Source of the DNA: QHXW01 sp035297145
GTDB lineage: Bacteria; Acidobacteriota; Terriglobia; Bryobacterales; Bryobacteraceae
Assembly (NCBI GenBank): GCA_035297145.1
Contig: DATGZN010000110.1
Location: forward strand, 1 to 14,745
Direction of reading: 5' to 3'
Length of the DNA: 14,745 nt
Shown here piece by piece: positions 1 through 9,799 of the stretch. The notes below the pieces were generated by a model. The model searched no databases, was not told the origin of the DNA, and saw nothing but the letters and a program-made list of their open reading frames with translations. Made by a program: the position numbers and the translations under genes. Numbering within the stretch: the first letter of the stretch is position 1; every line of letters starts with the position of its first letter.

Positions 1-299
1 GATTTGGCTGGCACTTCAACGTCCGCCGAACTGGCGGCAAAAGGAACTGCGCTCTTGGCTTCGCTCACGATGGTTCTCCTTGCCGCCCTGCTCTGTAATT
101 ATCGCCGCGGTAAGTGTCTCACCGATATTGGCACGGAGGGAAGGCCAGCGGAGACGAGTCAACAACGGCCCGCCGTTAGACCCGGTTCACTTCGCACCAC
201 TGTTACTGCAGAGAAAACGTAGCATTTCCACACTACTCAATGCTGCAGCTGCCGTTGTCACCTCCCTGCACAGACTGCATCTCGGAAGGTGAGAGAGCG
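1..299. other. Upstream region of efflux operon, no assignable gene
   Basis: Two plus-strand frames are open from the left edge. One (frame 1) runs to a TAG at 220-222 and contains a hydrophobic stretch (ALLASLTMVLLAALLC). The other (frame 2) runs to a TGA at 290-292, 7 bases before the next start. Either could be the tail of a gene that begins outside the window, but neither matches a family I recognise. Frame 2 is rich in Arg and Trp with weak third-position bias, which argues against coding. No convincing -35/-10 pair was found. The only clear signal is the ribosome binding site of the next gene at 284-289. Confidence 0.3.
284..289 (+). promoter_or_regulatory. Ribosome binding site deciding the TolC-family start
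   Basis: GGAAGG sits 10 bases before the ATG at 300. The alternative in-frame ATG at 240 has no comparable purine run before it, and starting there would place 20 non-hydrophobic residues ahead of the signal peptide. The site therefore decides the start. Confidence 0.7.
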
Positions 300-1634
300 A
301 TGTTCGAGAAACTCATTTATTTCGCTGTAGTGGGACCGCTGTTCGGGCAGCAGCCGCTATCGCTGCGGGACGCTGTCCGCGTGGCGCTCGATCATAACAA
401 TTCGGTCGCGGTGGTGGCGGAGGAAGGGCGAGCCGCGGCGGCGCGTGTCAAGCAGGCGTCGAGCGGCTGGCTGCCGCGGCTGAACTACGCGGAAACCTGG
501 ACGCGCAGCGATAACCCGGTGTTCGTGTTCAGTTCGCTGCTTACCCAGCACCAATTCACGGAACAAAATTTTGCCCTCGGTGCGTTAAACCAGCCGAATG
601 CGCTCGACAACTTCCAATCGCAGCTCAATCTGGACCAGACGATCTTCGATGCGGGCCAAGTGCGTAGGGCCACGCGCTCAGCGCGCCTGATGGAGGGAGT
701 CGCGGGAGAAGATAGGCGGCGCACCGAACAGGATGTGATTGCAGGCGTAGTTCGCGAGTATTACGCGGTGGTTCTCAGCGGAGAGAACCTGGCCGCCGCC
801 AAGGACGCTGTGCGCTCGGCCGAGGCCGATCTGAAGCGAGCCAAGGCCGTTCGCGCTTCGGGTATGTCCACCGACGTCGATGTGCTCTCAATTCGTGTGC
901 ACCTCGCCGCAGTGACGGAACAGCAGATCCGGCGCTCCGCCGATCTGGATGTAGCGCGGGCTGCGCTGAATGACGTTTTGGGCCAGGCATTGGAGACTAA
1001 GTATTCTCTGACTACGCCGCTGACGCAGGTGGATCTTGGAGACCTTGCTCTCGAGCAGTATGAACGCGAGGCCCTTGAGCGGCGGCCGGAAGCGCGGGAA
1101 GCCAAGCTGGCAACACAACTGGCGGAAACGCAAGCGGCTGCGGCACGGTCCAGCCTGCTGCCGCAAGTTGGAGTTCACGCGGATATTGAGCAGGACCGCC
1201 AACAATTCGCCGGGCGTTCAGGAGGCAACTGGATGGCATCCGTCTCGCTTCGATGGAATCTCTTCAACGGATTCGGCGATAAGGCGCACATCGAAGAGAC
1301 GAAGCACCTGTTGCGACGATCCGAGGCCGAGGAGAATCGCGCCGGCTCAGCGATTCGCCTGGAGGTTCGCCGGGCATGGGCAGAGTTGCGGGCGGCGAAT
1401 CAACGGATTGAAGTGGCGCGGGCCGCTGTGGATGAGGCCCAGGAAAGCCTGCGCATCACGCAGAACCGCTATGCGGCCGGTCTGAACAATGTGACGGACC
1501 TCTTGCGCAACGAAACCGCGGTGCTGGAAGCCAAGACGCGCTATCTCGCGGCAGTGAATGATCAGCGAGTCGCTGCCGCGATGTTGGAAAGAGCGGCGGG
1601 CACGTTGTCCGTCAACTCGGAGGTACTCAACTGA
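300..1634 (+). CDS. TolC-family outer-membrane efflux protein
   Basis: This is the outer-membrane channel of a tripartite efflux pump; it would form the trimeric duct through which the RND permease encoded downstream expels its substrate. The 444-residue product has two OEP-type halves. The first opens with the typical SLRDAVRVALDHN segment near residue 20, and later come FDAGQV (first half), RWNLFNGFGDK (second half) and a closing RYAAGLNNVTDLL. These features and the Ala/Arg/Glu-rich helices are characteristic of the family. The ATG at 300 is preferred over an in-frame ATG at 240 because GGAAGG lies 10 bases upstream (284-289) and because the protein then begins with a short signal peptide (MFEKLIYFAVVGPLFG, cut before QQ). 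Its stop overlaps the next start (TGATG). The family is certain; the substrate is not inferable. Confidence 0.93.
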   Translation: MFEKLIYFAVVGPLFGQQPLSLRDAVRVALDHNNSVAVVAEEGRAAAARVKQASSGWLPRLNYAETWTRSDNPVFVFSSLLTQHQFTEQNFALGALNQPNALDNFQSQLNLDQTIFDAGQVRRATRSARLMEGVAGEDRRRTEQDVIAGVVREYYAVVLSGENLAAAKDAVRSAEADLKRAKAVRASGMSTDVDVLSIRVHLAAVTEQQIRRSADLDVARAALNDVLGQALETKYSLTTPLTQVDLGDLALEQYEREALERRPEAREAKLATQLAETQAAAARSSLLPQVGVHADIEQDRQQFAGRSGGNWMASVSLRWNLFNGFGDKAHIEETKHLLRRSEAEENRAGSAIRLEVRRAWAELRAANQRIEVARAAVDEAQESLRITQNRYAAGLNNVTDLLRNETAVLEAKTRYLAAVNDQRVAAAMLERAAGTLSVNSEVLN

Positions 1635-2769
1635 TGAAAGCAGGTCTTGTGCTGTTTGCGGCGGCACTGTTGGTGGCTGGCTGTGGCGAGCCACCACGAA
1701 AGATAGAGGCCGTCGCCTCGACAATTCCCGTGAAGACCGTAGTGGTCGCGGCGGAGTCTTGGCCCGAAGAATACGAAGCCACTGGAACCGTTCGCGCTCG
1801 CACGACGGCGGTGTTGTCGAGCAAGGTGATGGGCTACGTGCGCGAAGTGCATGCCACCATCGGCGAGCATGTGAGCGCAGGCCGGTTGCTGGTTGTGCTC
1901 GACGCCGCGGATCTGGAGGTGAATTACCGGCGAGCGGACGCGGCTCGGGAAGAGGCCAGAAGCGCGATTCCCGAAGCCGACAGCGGCGTGGCCGCGGCTA
2001 AAGCCAACCTGGAACTGGCGCGAGCGACCTTCAAGCGCATGAATGATCTGTTTGCGAGCAAGTCCATCTCAAACCAGGAGTATGACGAAGCTACCGCGCG
2101 GCTGAAAGCGACCGAAGCTGCTTACGCGATGACGGAATCCAAGCGGGCGCAACTGAGCTCGAAGATTGCCCAGACGGATCAGGAGCGCCGCGCCGCCGAG
2201 ATCCAGCGCGCTTATGCGCAAATTCAGGCGCCGTTCGCGGGCGTCATCACCGCAAAATCCGTGGAACCTGGCAATCTTGCCACTCCCGGCGCTACGTTGC
2301 TCACGATCGAGCGCGATGGCGAATACCGGCTCGAAGTTCCGGTGGAGGAATCGCGGCTACCCATAATTCGCAGCGGTAGCAAGGTCTTCGTGAGCATCGA
2401 TGCTTTGAACCGCACGTTGGAAGCACCCATAAGCGAGGTTGTACCGTCGGTTGACGCGGCCTCTCGCTCCTATTTGGTGAAGATCGATCTGCCGGGAATG
2501 CCACAATTGCGGTCAGGGGCCTTTGGCCGCGCCAGGTTTGTCCTCGGTAGCCGCCCTGTTCTCACGCTGCCGGCCTCCGCTCTTGTAGAGCGAGGCCAAG
2601 TGCAGTCCGTCTACGTGGCGGAAAACGGCGCTGCGCGTCTGCGCATCGTTTCCACAGGCCGCAAGCGTGCCGATCGTGTTGAGGTGCTGGCCGGCCTCAG
2701 TTCTGGCGAACGAGTTGTTTCGCCCATCCCAGTGGCCCTCGCTGACGGCGCCAAGGTGGAGATGCAGCA

Positions 2770-2773
<4 letters not shown>
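1634..2773 (+). CDS. RND efflux periplasmic adaptor subunit (HlyD/MFP family), lipoprotein
   Basis: This membrane-fusion protein bridges the inner-membrane RND permease and the outer-membrane channel. The 379 residues start with a lipoprotein signal, MKAGLVLFAAALLVAGC, with lipobox VAG-C, so the mature protein is probably anchored by a lipid on Cys17. Family features in order are: the first half of the lipoyl-like domain (YEATGTVRARTTAVLSSKV...VGEHV-type segment, seen as TIGEHVSAGRLLVVLD), a long alpha-hairpin rich in Ala/Glu/Arg (about residues 95-190), the second lipoyl half (IQAPFAGVITAKSVEPGN), a beta-barrel domain (YRLEVPVEES) and a membrane-proximal domain ending VVSPIPVALADGAKVEM. GGAGG at 1619-1623 lies 10 bases before the ATG. 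The start overlaps the previous stop and the end overlaps the next start (GTGA), which fits translational coupling. Confidence 0.93.
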
Positions 2774-5939
<3,166 letters not shown>

Positions 5940-5943
<4 letters not shown>

Positions 5944-6164
5944 ACGTCGAACGTTATTTGCGCATGATCGCCGGGGCATTTGTGGTGCTCAGCGTCGCGC
6001 TAGGCTACTGGGTGCATCCGGCATGGTTCATTTTCACAGCCTTCGTCGGCCTGAACCTGTTTCAGTCGGCGTTCACGAACTGGTGCCCGATGATGACAAT
6101 CTTGAAAAAAGCTGGCGTGCCGCCTGCGCTGACGGTGCCAAAATCTCGCCTTCCGTTAGTTTAA
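5940..6164 (+). CDS. DUF2892-type small inner-membrane protein
   Basis: This is a 74-residue protein with two membrane-spanning segments (about residues 9-25 and 28-45). It carries the conserved closing signature of DUF2892/YgaP-like membrane domains: GLNLFQSAFTNWCPM followed by TILKKAGV, including the Cys-Pro pair. AAGGAG at 5925-5930 lies 9 bases before the ATG, which overlaps the permease stop (ATGA), so the gene is almost certainly translated together with the pump. In other proteins this domain is the membrane anchor next to a rhodanese domain (YgaP); here it stands alone. A role as an accessory or stabilising subunit of the pump is inference from gene order only. The family call is fairly secure; the function is unknown. 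Confidence 0.85.
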
Positions 6165-6183
6165 AAGAGAGTTAGTCCTCTGG

Positions 6184-6211
6184 AGAGGCATCGCCTCTGG
6201 CCAGTTTCTTT
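6184..6211 (+). terminator. Possible weak terminator of the efflux operon
   Basis: AGAGGC (6184-6189) and GCCTCT (6193-6198) form a perfect 6-bp stem with a 3-base loop, 20 bases after the operon stop. A T-rich run (TTTCTTTC, 6205-6212) follows, but 6 bases separate it from the stem, which is unusual for an intrinsic terminator. The position favours the call; the structure is marginal. Confidence 0.3.
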
Positions 6212-6434
6212 CTGCGAGCACGACATGCCCTAGAGACATTTGTCCGTCGTGGATCGGCTATGTCCTGCTCAATCGTCCGCGCTGCCAGGCGAAGATCCGA
6301 TCGTACGAAATGAGTGATGGACCTTACAGATCGGACCATGGCGCAGAAGTGGCAGTGGTCGGCGTTGTCTCGTTCCGGATTCATCTTGCTACAGCAAATA
6401 TCCAGTGCAACTACTTCCGTGAGGGTATATCCAT

Positions 6435-6471
6435 CCAGCCTGAAAGCAATCTATATTGTTGCCTAGGCTGG
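6435..6471. repeat. Inverted repeat / candidate RNA hairpin
   Basis: CCAGCCT (6435-6441) pairs perfectly with AGGCTGG (6465-6471). Inside, GCAA (6446-6449) can pair with TTGC (6459-6462) after a small asymmetric internal loop. No T-tract follows, so it is not an obvious terminator. Confidence 0.45.
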
Positions 6472-6477
6472 CAGATT

Positions 6478-6496
6478 GGCGCACCTGGGGTGTGCC
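6478..6496. repeat. Compact hairpin, 8-bp stem
   Basis: GGCGCACC (6478-6485) pairs with GGTGTGCC (6489-6496), with one G-T wobble and a 3-base loop. It starts 6 bases after the preceding inverted repeat ends. Confidence 0.45.
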
Positions 6497-6552
6497 ACTG
6501 CGATCGGCCATTGCGACCGTCTGGAGTGCTGGAGATCGAGCGTTCCGGTACG

Positions 6553-6604
6553 TGGCACGCGCGGAACGAACGGCCACACGGGGCGTATTGGCGGTGCGCT
6601 GCCA
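6553..6604. repeat. Inverted repeat with one-base bulge
   Basis: TGGCA-C-GCGC (6553-6562) pairs with GCGCTGCCA (6596-6604) once one C is bulged. The 33-base interior may pair further. Alone it could be chance in GC-rich DNA; with the two neighbouring hairpins it marks a structured stretch. Confidence 0.3.
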
Positions 6605-6832
6605 GCCTGCCATCTCCCTGGTACCGAAGGAATGCCGGACGCGACGTGAGGAGGTCAGTTGGCAGTGAGTTGACAATCGGTGACATCCCGTACCCCCTTT
6701 TCAAGAACGAGTCCGTAGCTACTTGGAAATCAATCTGAAAGTACTGTTTTGCAGGTATGGGATGTCCGGTGGACGTCCGGTATTCTGACTAGGCGATGGG
6801 GCAAGTGCTATTCACCCGTCGGCACACTTCGT

Positions 6833-7213
6833 ATGGACAAAAGGACCGTTCTTTTGGCCGAAGACAATGAGATGGTTCGGTCATTTGTGCGCTCGGTTCT
6901 GGAACGTCAAGGGTATCGCGTTCTGGCGGCGGAAAACGGAGCGGAAGCCCTAGCGCTGGCCAAGCGAGTTGGGTTATACGGAATCGATCTGATTCTGGCG
7001 GACGTCGATATGCCCTTACTTAGCGGCATCGAACTCGTCAGACGCCTGAAACAACTGCGGCCCGATCTGAAGATTCTATATATGACCGGTCAACCGGCTG
7101 CGCACGGGAATGAGTTGTGGAATGACTGCGCGGTCATCGAAAAGCCGTTTGCGTACCGTACGCTCGTGCGAGGAGTAGACGCATGTCTGTCGGAAAACCG
7201 GCACTACGCATAG
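6833..7213 (+). CDS. Single-domain response regulator (CheY-like receiver)
   Basis: This is a phosphorylatable receiver protein of two-component signalling, 126 residues with no output domain. Visible hallmarks are the acidic pair Glu10-Asp11 (LLAEDNE), the phosphoacceptor Asp57 in LILADVDMP, Thr85 in YMTGQ, and the Lys104-Pro105-Phe106 motif (EKPF). It is the normal length for a stand-alone receiver and would relay phosphate or act by protein contact. The start at ATG 6833 is chosen because the receiver fold begins there (MDKRTVLLAEDN); the upstream in-frame extension from a TTG at 6749 has no family character. No clear ribosome binding site precedes 6833, so the start is less certain than the gene. 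No histidine kinase is in the window. The next gene follows after 80 bases. Confidence 0.88.
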   Translation: MDKRTVLLAEDNEMVRSFVRSVLERQGYRVLAAENGAEALALAKRVGLYGIDLILADVDMPLLSGIELVRRLKQLRPDLKILYMTGQPAAHGNELWNDCAVIEKPFAYRTLVRGVDACLSENRHYA

Positions 7214-7293
7214 CAAATATGAGCGCGGCTTCCACAGCGATCTTGAGAGCCCGTTGCTGCCTGATAGCGCTTGAGAAAAATGGGGAATTGGAA

Positions 7294-7587
7294 ATGTCGG
7301 ATCGCGGCTTGCTGGTTGTTTTCAGTTTGTGTGTCATCGTCGGCTGCTTATCGATGGCGGTTTGGCTGGCGGTAACAGGTCAGGCGGCATATATTGACGG
7401 TCTTTTCCTGATGCTCTCATGTCTCGTGTTGGTGCTGGCCTTCGGTTTATACGTGAGGTACGTCATTGGAAGCGTCACGGCGGACGTTCCGGTAACAGCG
7501 ACGTCCAAAGTTAAGGCCGATCGGCAGAAACCTGCGCCTCCTGCGGCTGTTACCGCGAGTGAACAGGTTTCAGCGGACGTCCGGTAA
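7294..7587 (+). CDS. Small two-helix membrane protein, unknown function
   Basis: I do not recognise this 97-residue protein. It has two hydrophobic segments, about residues 5-28 (LLVVFSLCVIVGCLSMAVWLAV) and 34-57, and then a charged, Pro/Ala-rich tail (residues 60-97) with no predicted fold. The chosen ATG at 7294 has GGGGA about 8 bases upstream. A longer reading frame starting at an ATG at 7183 would overlap the receiver gene out of frame and add a non-hydrophobic extension, so it was not used. The stop is 10 bases before the next start, which suggests co-transcription with the VWFA-related gene. The protein may be a membrane partner of its neighbour, but that is inference from proximity. 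Confidence 0.65.
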   Translation: MSDRGLLVVFSLCVIVGCLSMAVWLAVTGQAAYIDGLFLMLSCLVLVLAFGLYVRYVIGSVTADVPVTATSKVKADRQKPAPPAAVTASEQVSADVR

Positions 7588-7591
7588 GAGG
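7586..7591 (+). promoter_or_regulatory. Ribosome binding site of the VWFA-related gene
   Basis: AAGAGG overlaps the TAA stop of the preceding small membrane-protein gene and lies 6 bases before ATG 7598. It settles this start over the upstream GTG at 7559. Confidence 0.65.
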
Positions 7592-7597
7592 ACCGCC

Positions 7598-9130
7598 ATG
7601 TTCCGTTTGCGTTCATACGTGGGCGCGTCGTCGGCCCTTGTTGTGATAGCGATCGTAATTACCGCTCTCCCGGTGGCAGCCGTTGCTCGAAAGAAGCCGA
7701 AACAACAAGATTCGAGCCCGCCCAGACCCGTGATCCTGGATGTGGTCGCACTGGACAACAACGGAGCACCGGTTACAGATCTGCTCGCGACGGACGTCCG
7801 GATATCCGACAACGGCAAATGGCAGCAAGTAGTGCTCTTCCGTACTAATTTTGCTAAGCGGCGGAATACAGAGGCACTGGTTGCCGACGAGTATTCCAAT
7901 CGGGAACACCCAACTTCACCCCAAACGGTGATTCTGTTTGATCTCATGAACGAGCGCTTTATGACAGATGCGATCACACAGAATGAGCTTGTTCACGCTC
8001 TCGAAGGCCAGGAAACTGGCGAAGCTCTCTATCTGTACATTCTGACCAATCGAGGTGACTTCATTCCGATCCACCCGGTACAGAATCCGCAGGCGGAAGG
8101 TGTAAGGGAGGAGAACTGGACTCGGCAGATTCATCTTTTGTTAGACTCCGTCATGAAGAAGATTTTCGGTTTTCGGCCCCCGGACGATTGGGACCCCGGC
8201 TACCGGTTTCAGGCAACTCTTCAGGCGGTCTCCGCGCTGAGCGCCCAGATGGCAGTTGTGCCTGGCAGGAAGAACCTGGTGTGGGTCACGCACGGTGTGC
8301 CGATGGTGGTTCCCGACATTTCTGGCGATCCTATCGATCTTTCGCCACAAGTGCTTCAGTTCGCTGCGACGCTCGAGAAGGCTCACATCGCGGTTTACGC
8401 GGTAGATCAGTCTTCCAAGGGTGCAGGCGCGACTCTTGGAACCTTCAGCATGCAAACGCTCGAAGACGTATCGGAGTTGACCGGTGGGCGATACTATGCG
8501 AGCGATTCGGTTGAGGCAGCGATCAATCAGGCCCGGACGGATTTGCGCGCTAGTTACACGGTCGGATATTTTGCGCCGCTTCACGAGGAAAACGGAAAGT
8601 TCCACCGAGTTCGCGTGGCCAGTAGCCGCCGCGGTCTTCAGCTGAACACACAGCGAGGATATTATGCATTTCCGGAGACTGAGCCCGGCGGCCAACAGGA
8701 GGCGGCTCTCAATGCGGCCGCTACTAACCCGTTCGACTCCTCGGAAATAGGGTTGCGAGCAAAGATCGAACATAGTGCTTCGCAGCCGGCTCACCTCGGC
8801 ATCCGGATTGATGCGAAAGATGTCCTGTTCCGGCAGTTGGGGGATCAGTTTGAGGGAGATCTTTTGCTCGCGGTGTTTCCGTGGGATTCGGGAGACCCGT
8901 CGCGATCGGAAGGGTTCGCAACGCGACTCCAACCGCTAACCGCCGTCCCCATCCACCTGAGCATGACTCGAGAGCAACGTGACAAAGCAATGCGGGACGA
9001 CACTGGGATCATACGAGACGTCGTCCTGCCAGGTGCGAACAAGAGGATCAAGCTGATCGTTCTCGATGGAAATTCGGGCGCCTATGGTTCGTTGGGGATC
9101 CGGTTATCAGCGGACAATTCCGGCAGCTAA
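7598..9130 (+). CDS. Secreted VWFA-related protein (acidobacterial TIGR03436-like family)
   Basis: The 510-residue product begins with a signal peptide (MFRLRSYVGASSALVVIAIVITALPVAAVA). Family segments then follow in order: LDVVALDNNGAPVTDLLATD with ISDNGK (about residues 46-75), the first von Willebrand-like strand TVILFDLMNE (near 110), GRKNLVWVTHGVP (near 225), AVYAVDQSS, and TGGRYYASDSVEAAINQARTDLRASYTVGYF. A beta-rich carboxy-terminal part lies beyond about residue 370. The classic metal-binding DxSxS is replaced here by Asp-Leu-Met-Asn-Glu, so ordinary MIDAS metal binding looks unlikely. Such proteins are abundant in acidobacteria; their roles are mostly unknown. ATG 7598 is supported by AAGAGG at 7586-7591, 6 bases upstream; an earlier GTG at 7559 would overlap the preceding gene and precede the signal peptide. 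Export is likely; the function is not known. Confidence 0.88.
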   Translation: MFRLRSYVGASSALVVIAIVITALPVAAVARKKPKQQDSSPPRPVILDVVALDNNGAPVTDLLATDVRISDNGKWQQVVLFRTNFAKRRNTEALVADEYSNREHPTSPQTVILFDLMNERFMTDAITQNELVHALEGQETGEALYLYILTNRGDFIPIHPVQNPQAEGVREENWTRQIHLLLDSVMKKIFGFRPPDDWDPGYRFQATLQAVSALSAQMAVVPGRKNLVWVTHGVPMVVPDISGDPIDLSPQVLQFAATLEKAHIAVYAVDQSSKGAGATLGTFSMQTLEDVSELTGGRYYASDSVEAAINQARTDLRASYTVGYFAPLHEENGKFHRVRVASSRRGLQLNTQRGYYAFPETEPGGQQEAALNAAATNPFDSSEIGLRAKIEHSASQPAHLGIRIDAKDVLFRQLGDQFEGDLLLAVFPWDSGDPSRSEGFATRLQPLTAVPIHLSMTREQRDKAMRDDTGIIRDVVLPGANKRIKLIVLDGNSGAYGSLGIRLSADNSGS

Positions 9131-9149
9131 CAGCAGAGAAAATATTCGT

Positions 9150-9209
9150 ATGTTGCGTTCACTTGCCCTCGCGGTATTAGCAGCAGCGATTCACGACGCT
9201 GCTGCGTGA
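9150..9209 (+). other. Short signal-peptide-like ORF within a hairpin
   Basis: An ATG at 9150 opens a 19-codon frame (MLRSLALAVLAAAIHDAAA) ending in TGA at 9207-9209. The peptide looks like an export signal without a mature protein. No good ribosome binding site is visible. Its second half coincides with a perfect inverted repeat (9180-9205). It could be the broken start of a lost exported protein, a leader ORF, or chance. Confidence 0.25.
9180..9205. repeat. Perfect 9-bp hairpin with alternative pairings
   Basis: GCAGCAGCG (9180-9188) and CGCTGCTGC (9197-9205) form a perfect stem with an 8-base loop, 50 bases after the stop of the VWFA-related gene. TTCACG (9190-9195) can instead pair with CGTGAA (9205-9210), and CGTTCAC (9156-9162) with GTGAACG (9206-9212). 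No T-tract follows. It may terminate or stabilise the upstream transcript, or act as a switch. Confidence 0.45.
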
Positions 9210-9371
9210 ACGACATCAGACATGCCAACGCTCGCCGGCATCGGCGCGTTGCCCAGAAAATTGAGCGATAATGGGAGACCATTGTGCCAGCGAAGCGTCT
9301 GCCGCAACGCTGGCGCTGGGTTTTTCCGATCAATGGGGAGCGCACTGCCCGCGCAGGAAGATGACTGAGCC

Positions 9372-9710
9372 GTGCGTCCGGCCGCACCAACTGTGATGGC
9401 TCTTGCCTTGGCGGTAGCTGGTGCTCCAGCACTTGCACAGCCTGCCGCGACCACACAGCAACGCGCCGACAAAGCTCTTCAGTTCGCGCAGCAAGGCGAT
9501 TTGAAGAGCGCCGAAAGTGAACTGCGTAAGGCTGTCGACCTGCCGCCCAGCGATCCCAGCCTGCTGACCAGCCCGGGGCATCCTCGGCATGGAGGGCAAA
9601 CTCCAGGAGGCGAATACGTACCGAGCGCGGGCTGTAAAGTTGAATCCGCAAGACCCCGCCTCGCGCCGCAATCTTGCAGCCAACGACTGGCAACTGGGAC
9701 GGCTCAGGTC
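9372..9710 (+). pseudogene. Frameshifted remnant of an exported TPR protein
   Basis: From GTG 9372 (or ATG 9396) the frame encodes a signal peptide (MALALAVAGAPALAQPA) and then a TPR-type helix pair (ADKALQFAQQGDLKSAESEL, RKAVDLPPSDPSLLTS). Near 9571-9579 the homology jumps to another frame: from 9580 it reads ILGMEGKLQEANTYRARAVK, then LNPQDPASRRNLAANDWQLG, a continuous TPR sequence that stops making sense after about 9705. The original frame runs on as low-quality sequence to a TAA at 9798-9800. A family member would normally continue for several hundred residues, so the gene is both frameshifted and truncated. It lies directly upstream of an intact TPR gene and may be a decayed copy or former operon partner. 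Sequencing error could explain one shift but not the loss of the rest. Confidence 0.7.
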
Positions 9711-9799
9711 CGAGCGGAGCTTCACTGGCCCGCGCGCGAGGTTCAGGCGGTTGCAGGTCTCTCCACGAGGCGATATCACAGGATTATAGAGCCACGCTA

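Larger units (their letters stand above)
6212..6832. other. Non-coding stretch of about 620 bases with inverted repeats
   Basis: Open frames on both strands here give proteins rich in Arg, Cys, Trp and Ser with no recognisable domain, and none has a good ribosome binding site. The stretch contains three inverted repeats at 6435-6471, 6478-6496 and 6553-6604. A lone TTGACA lies at 6670-6675 with no good -10 partner. Promoter elements for the downstream receiver gene probably lie in the last 200 bases, but I cannot place them. Confidence 0.5.

Noticed and set aside
240..299. Upstream ATG at 240 as start of the TolC-family gene
   Set aside because: It would put 20 residues with Pro and Cys ahead of the signal peptide, and the good ribosome binding site serves ATG 300 instead.
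6172..6384. Minus-strand 70-codon frame after the efflux operon
   Set aside because: No ribosome binding site before the ATG, no family resemblance, and it ends in the putative terminator hairpin.
6456..6668. Plus-strand 70-codon frame in the gap before the receiver gene
   Set aside because: Arg/Trp-rich product without a recognisable domain, no ribosome binding site, and it covers inverted repeats; overlapping frames on both strands are equally open.
6670..6698. TTGACA at 6670-6675 as a promoter for the receiver gene
   Set aside because: No acceptable -10 element lies 16-18 bases downstream; the sequence there is a run of C and T.
8141..8932. Long minus-strand open frame (263 codons) inside the VWFA-related gene
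   Set aside because: It is antisense to a clear gene with a signal peptide and family motifs; the product has no domain features. Long antisense frames are common in GC-rich genes.
9221..9368. Plus-strand 48-codon frame (begins MPTLAGIGALPRK)
   Set aside because: No ribosome binding site and no recognisable features; probably chance in decayed sequence.
9127..9693. Minus-strand 188-codon frame across the decayed region
   Set aside because: It is antisense to the recognisable TPR relic and reads as Arg-rich sequence without a domain or ribosome binding site.
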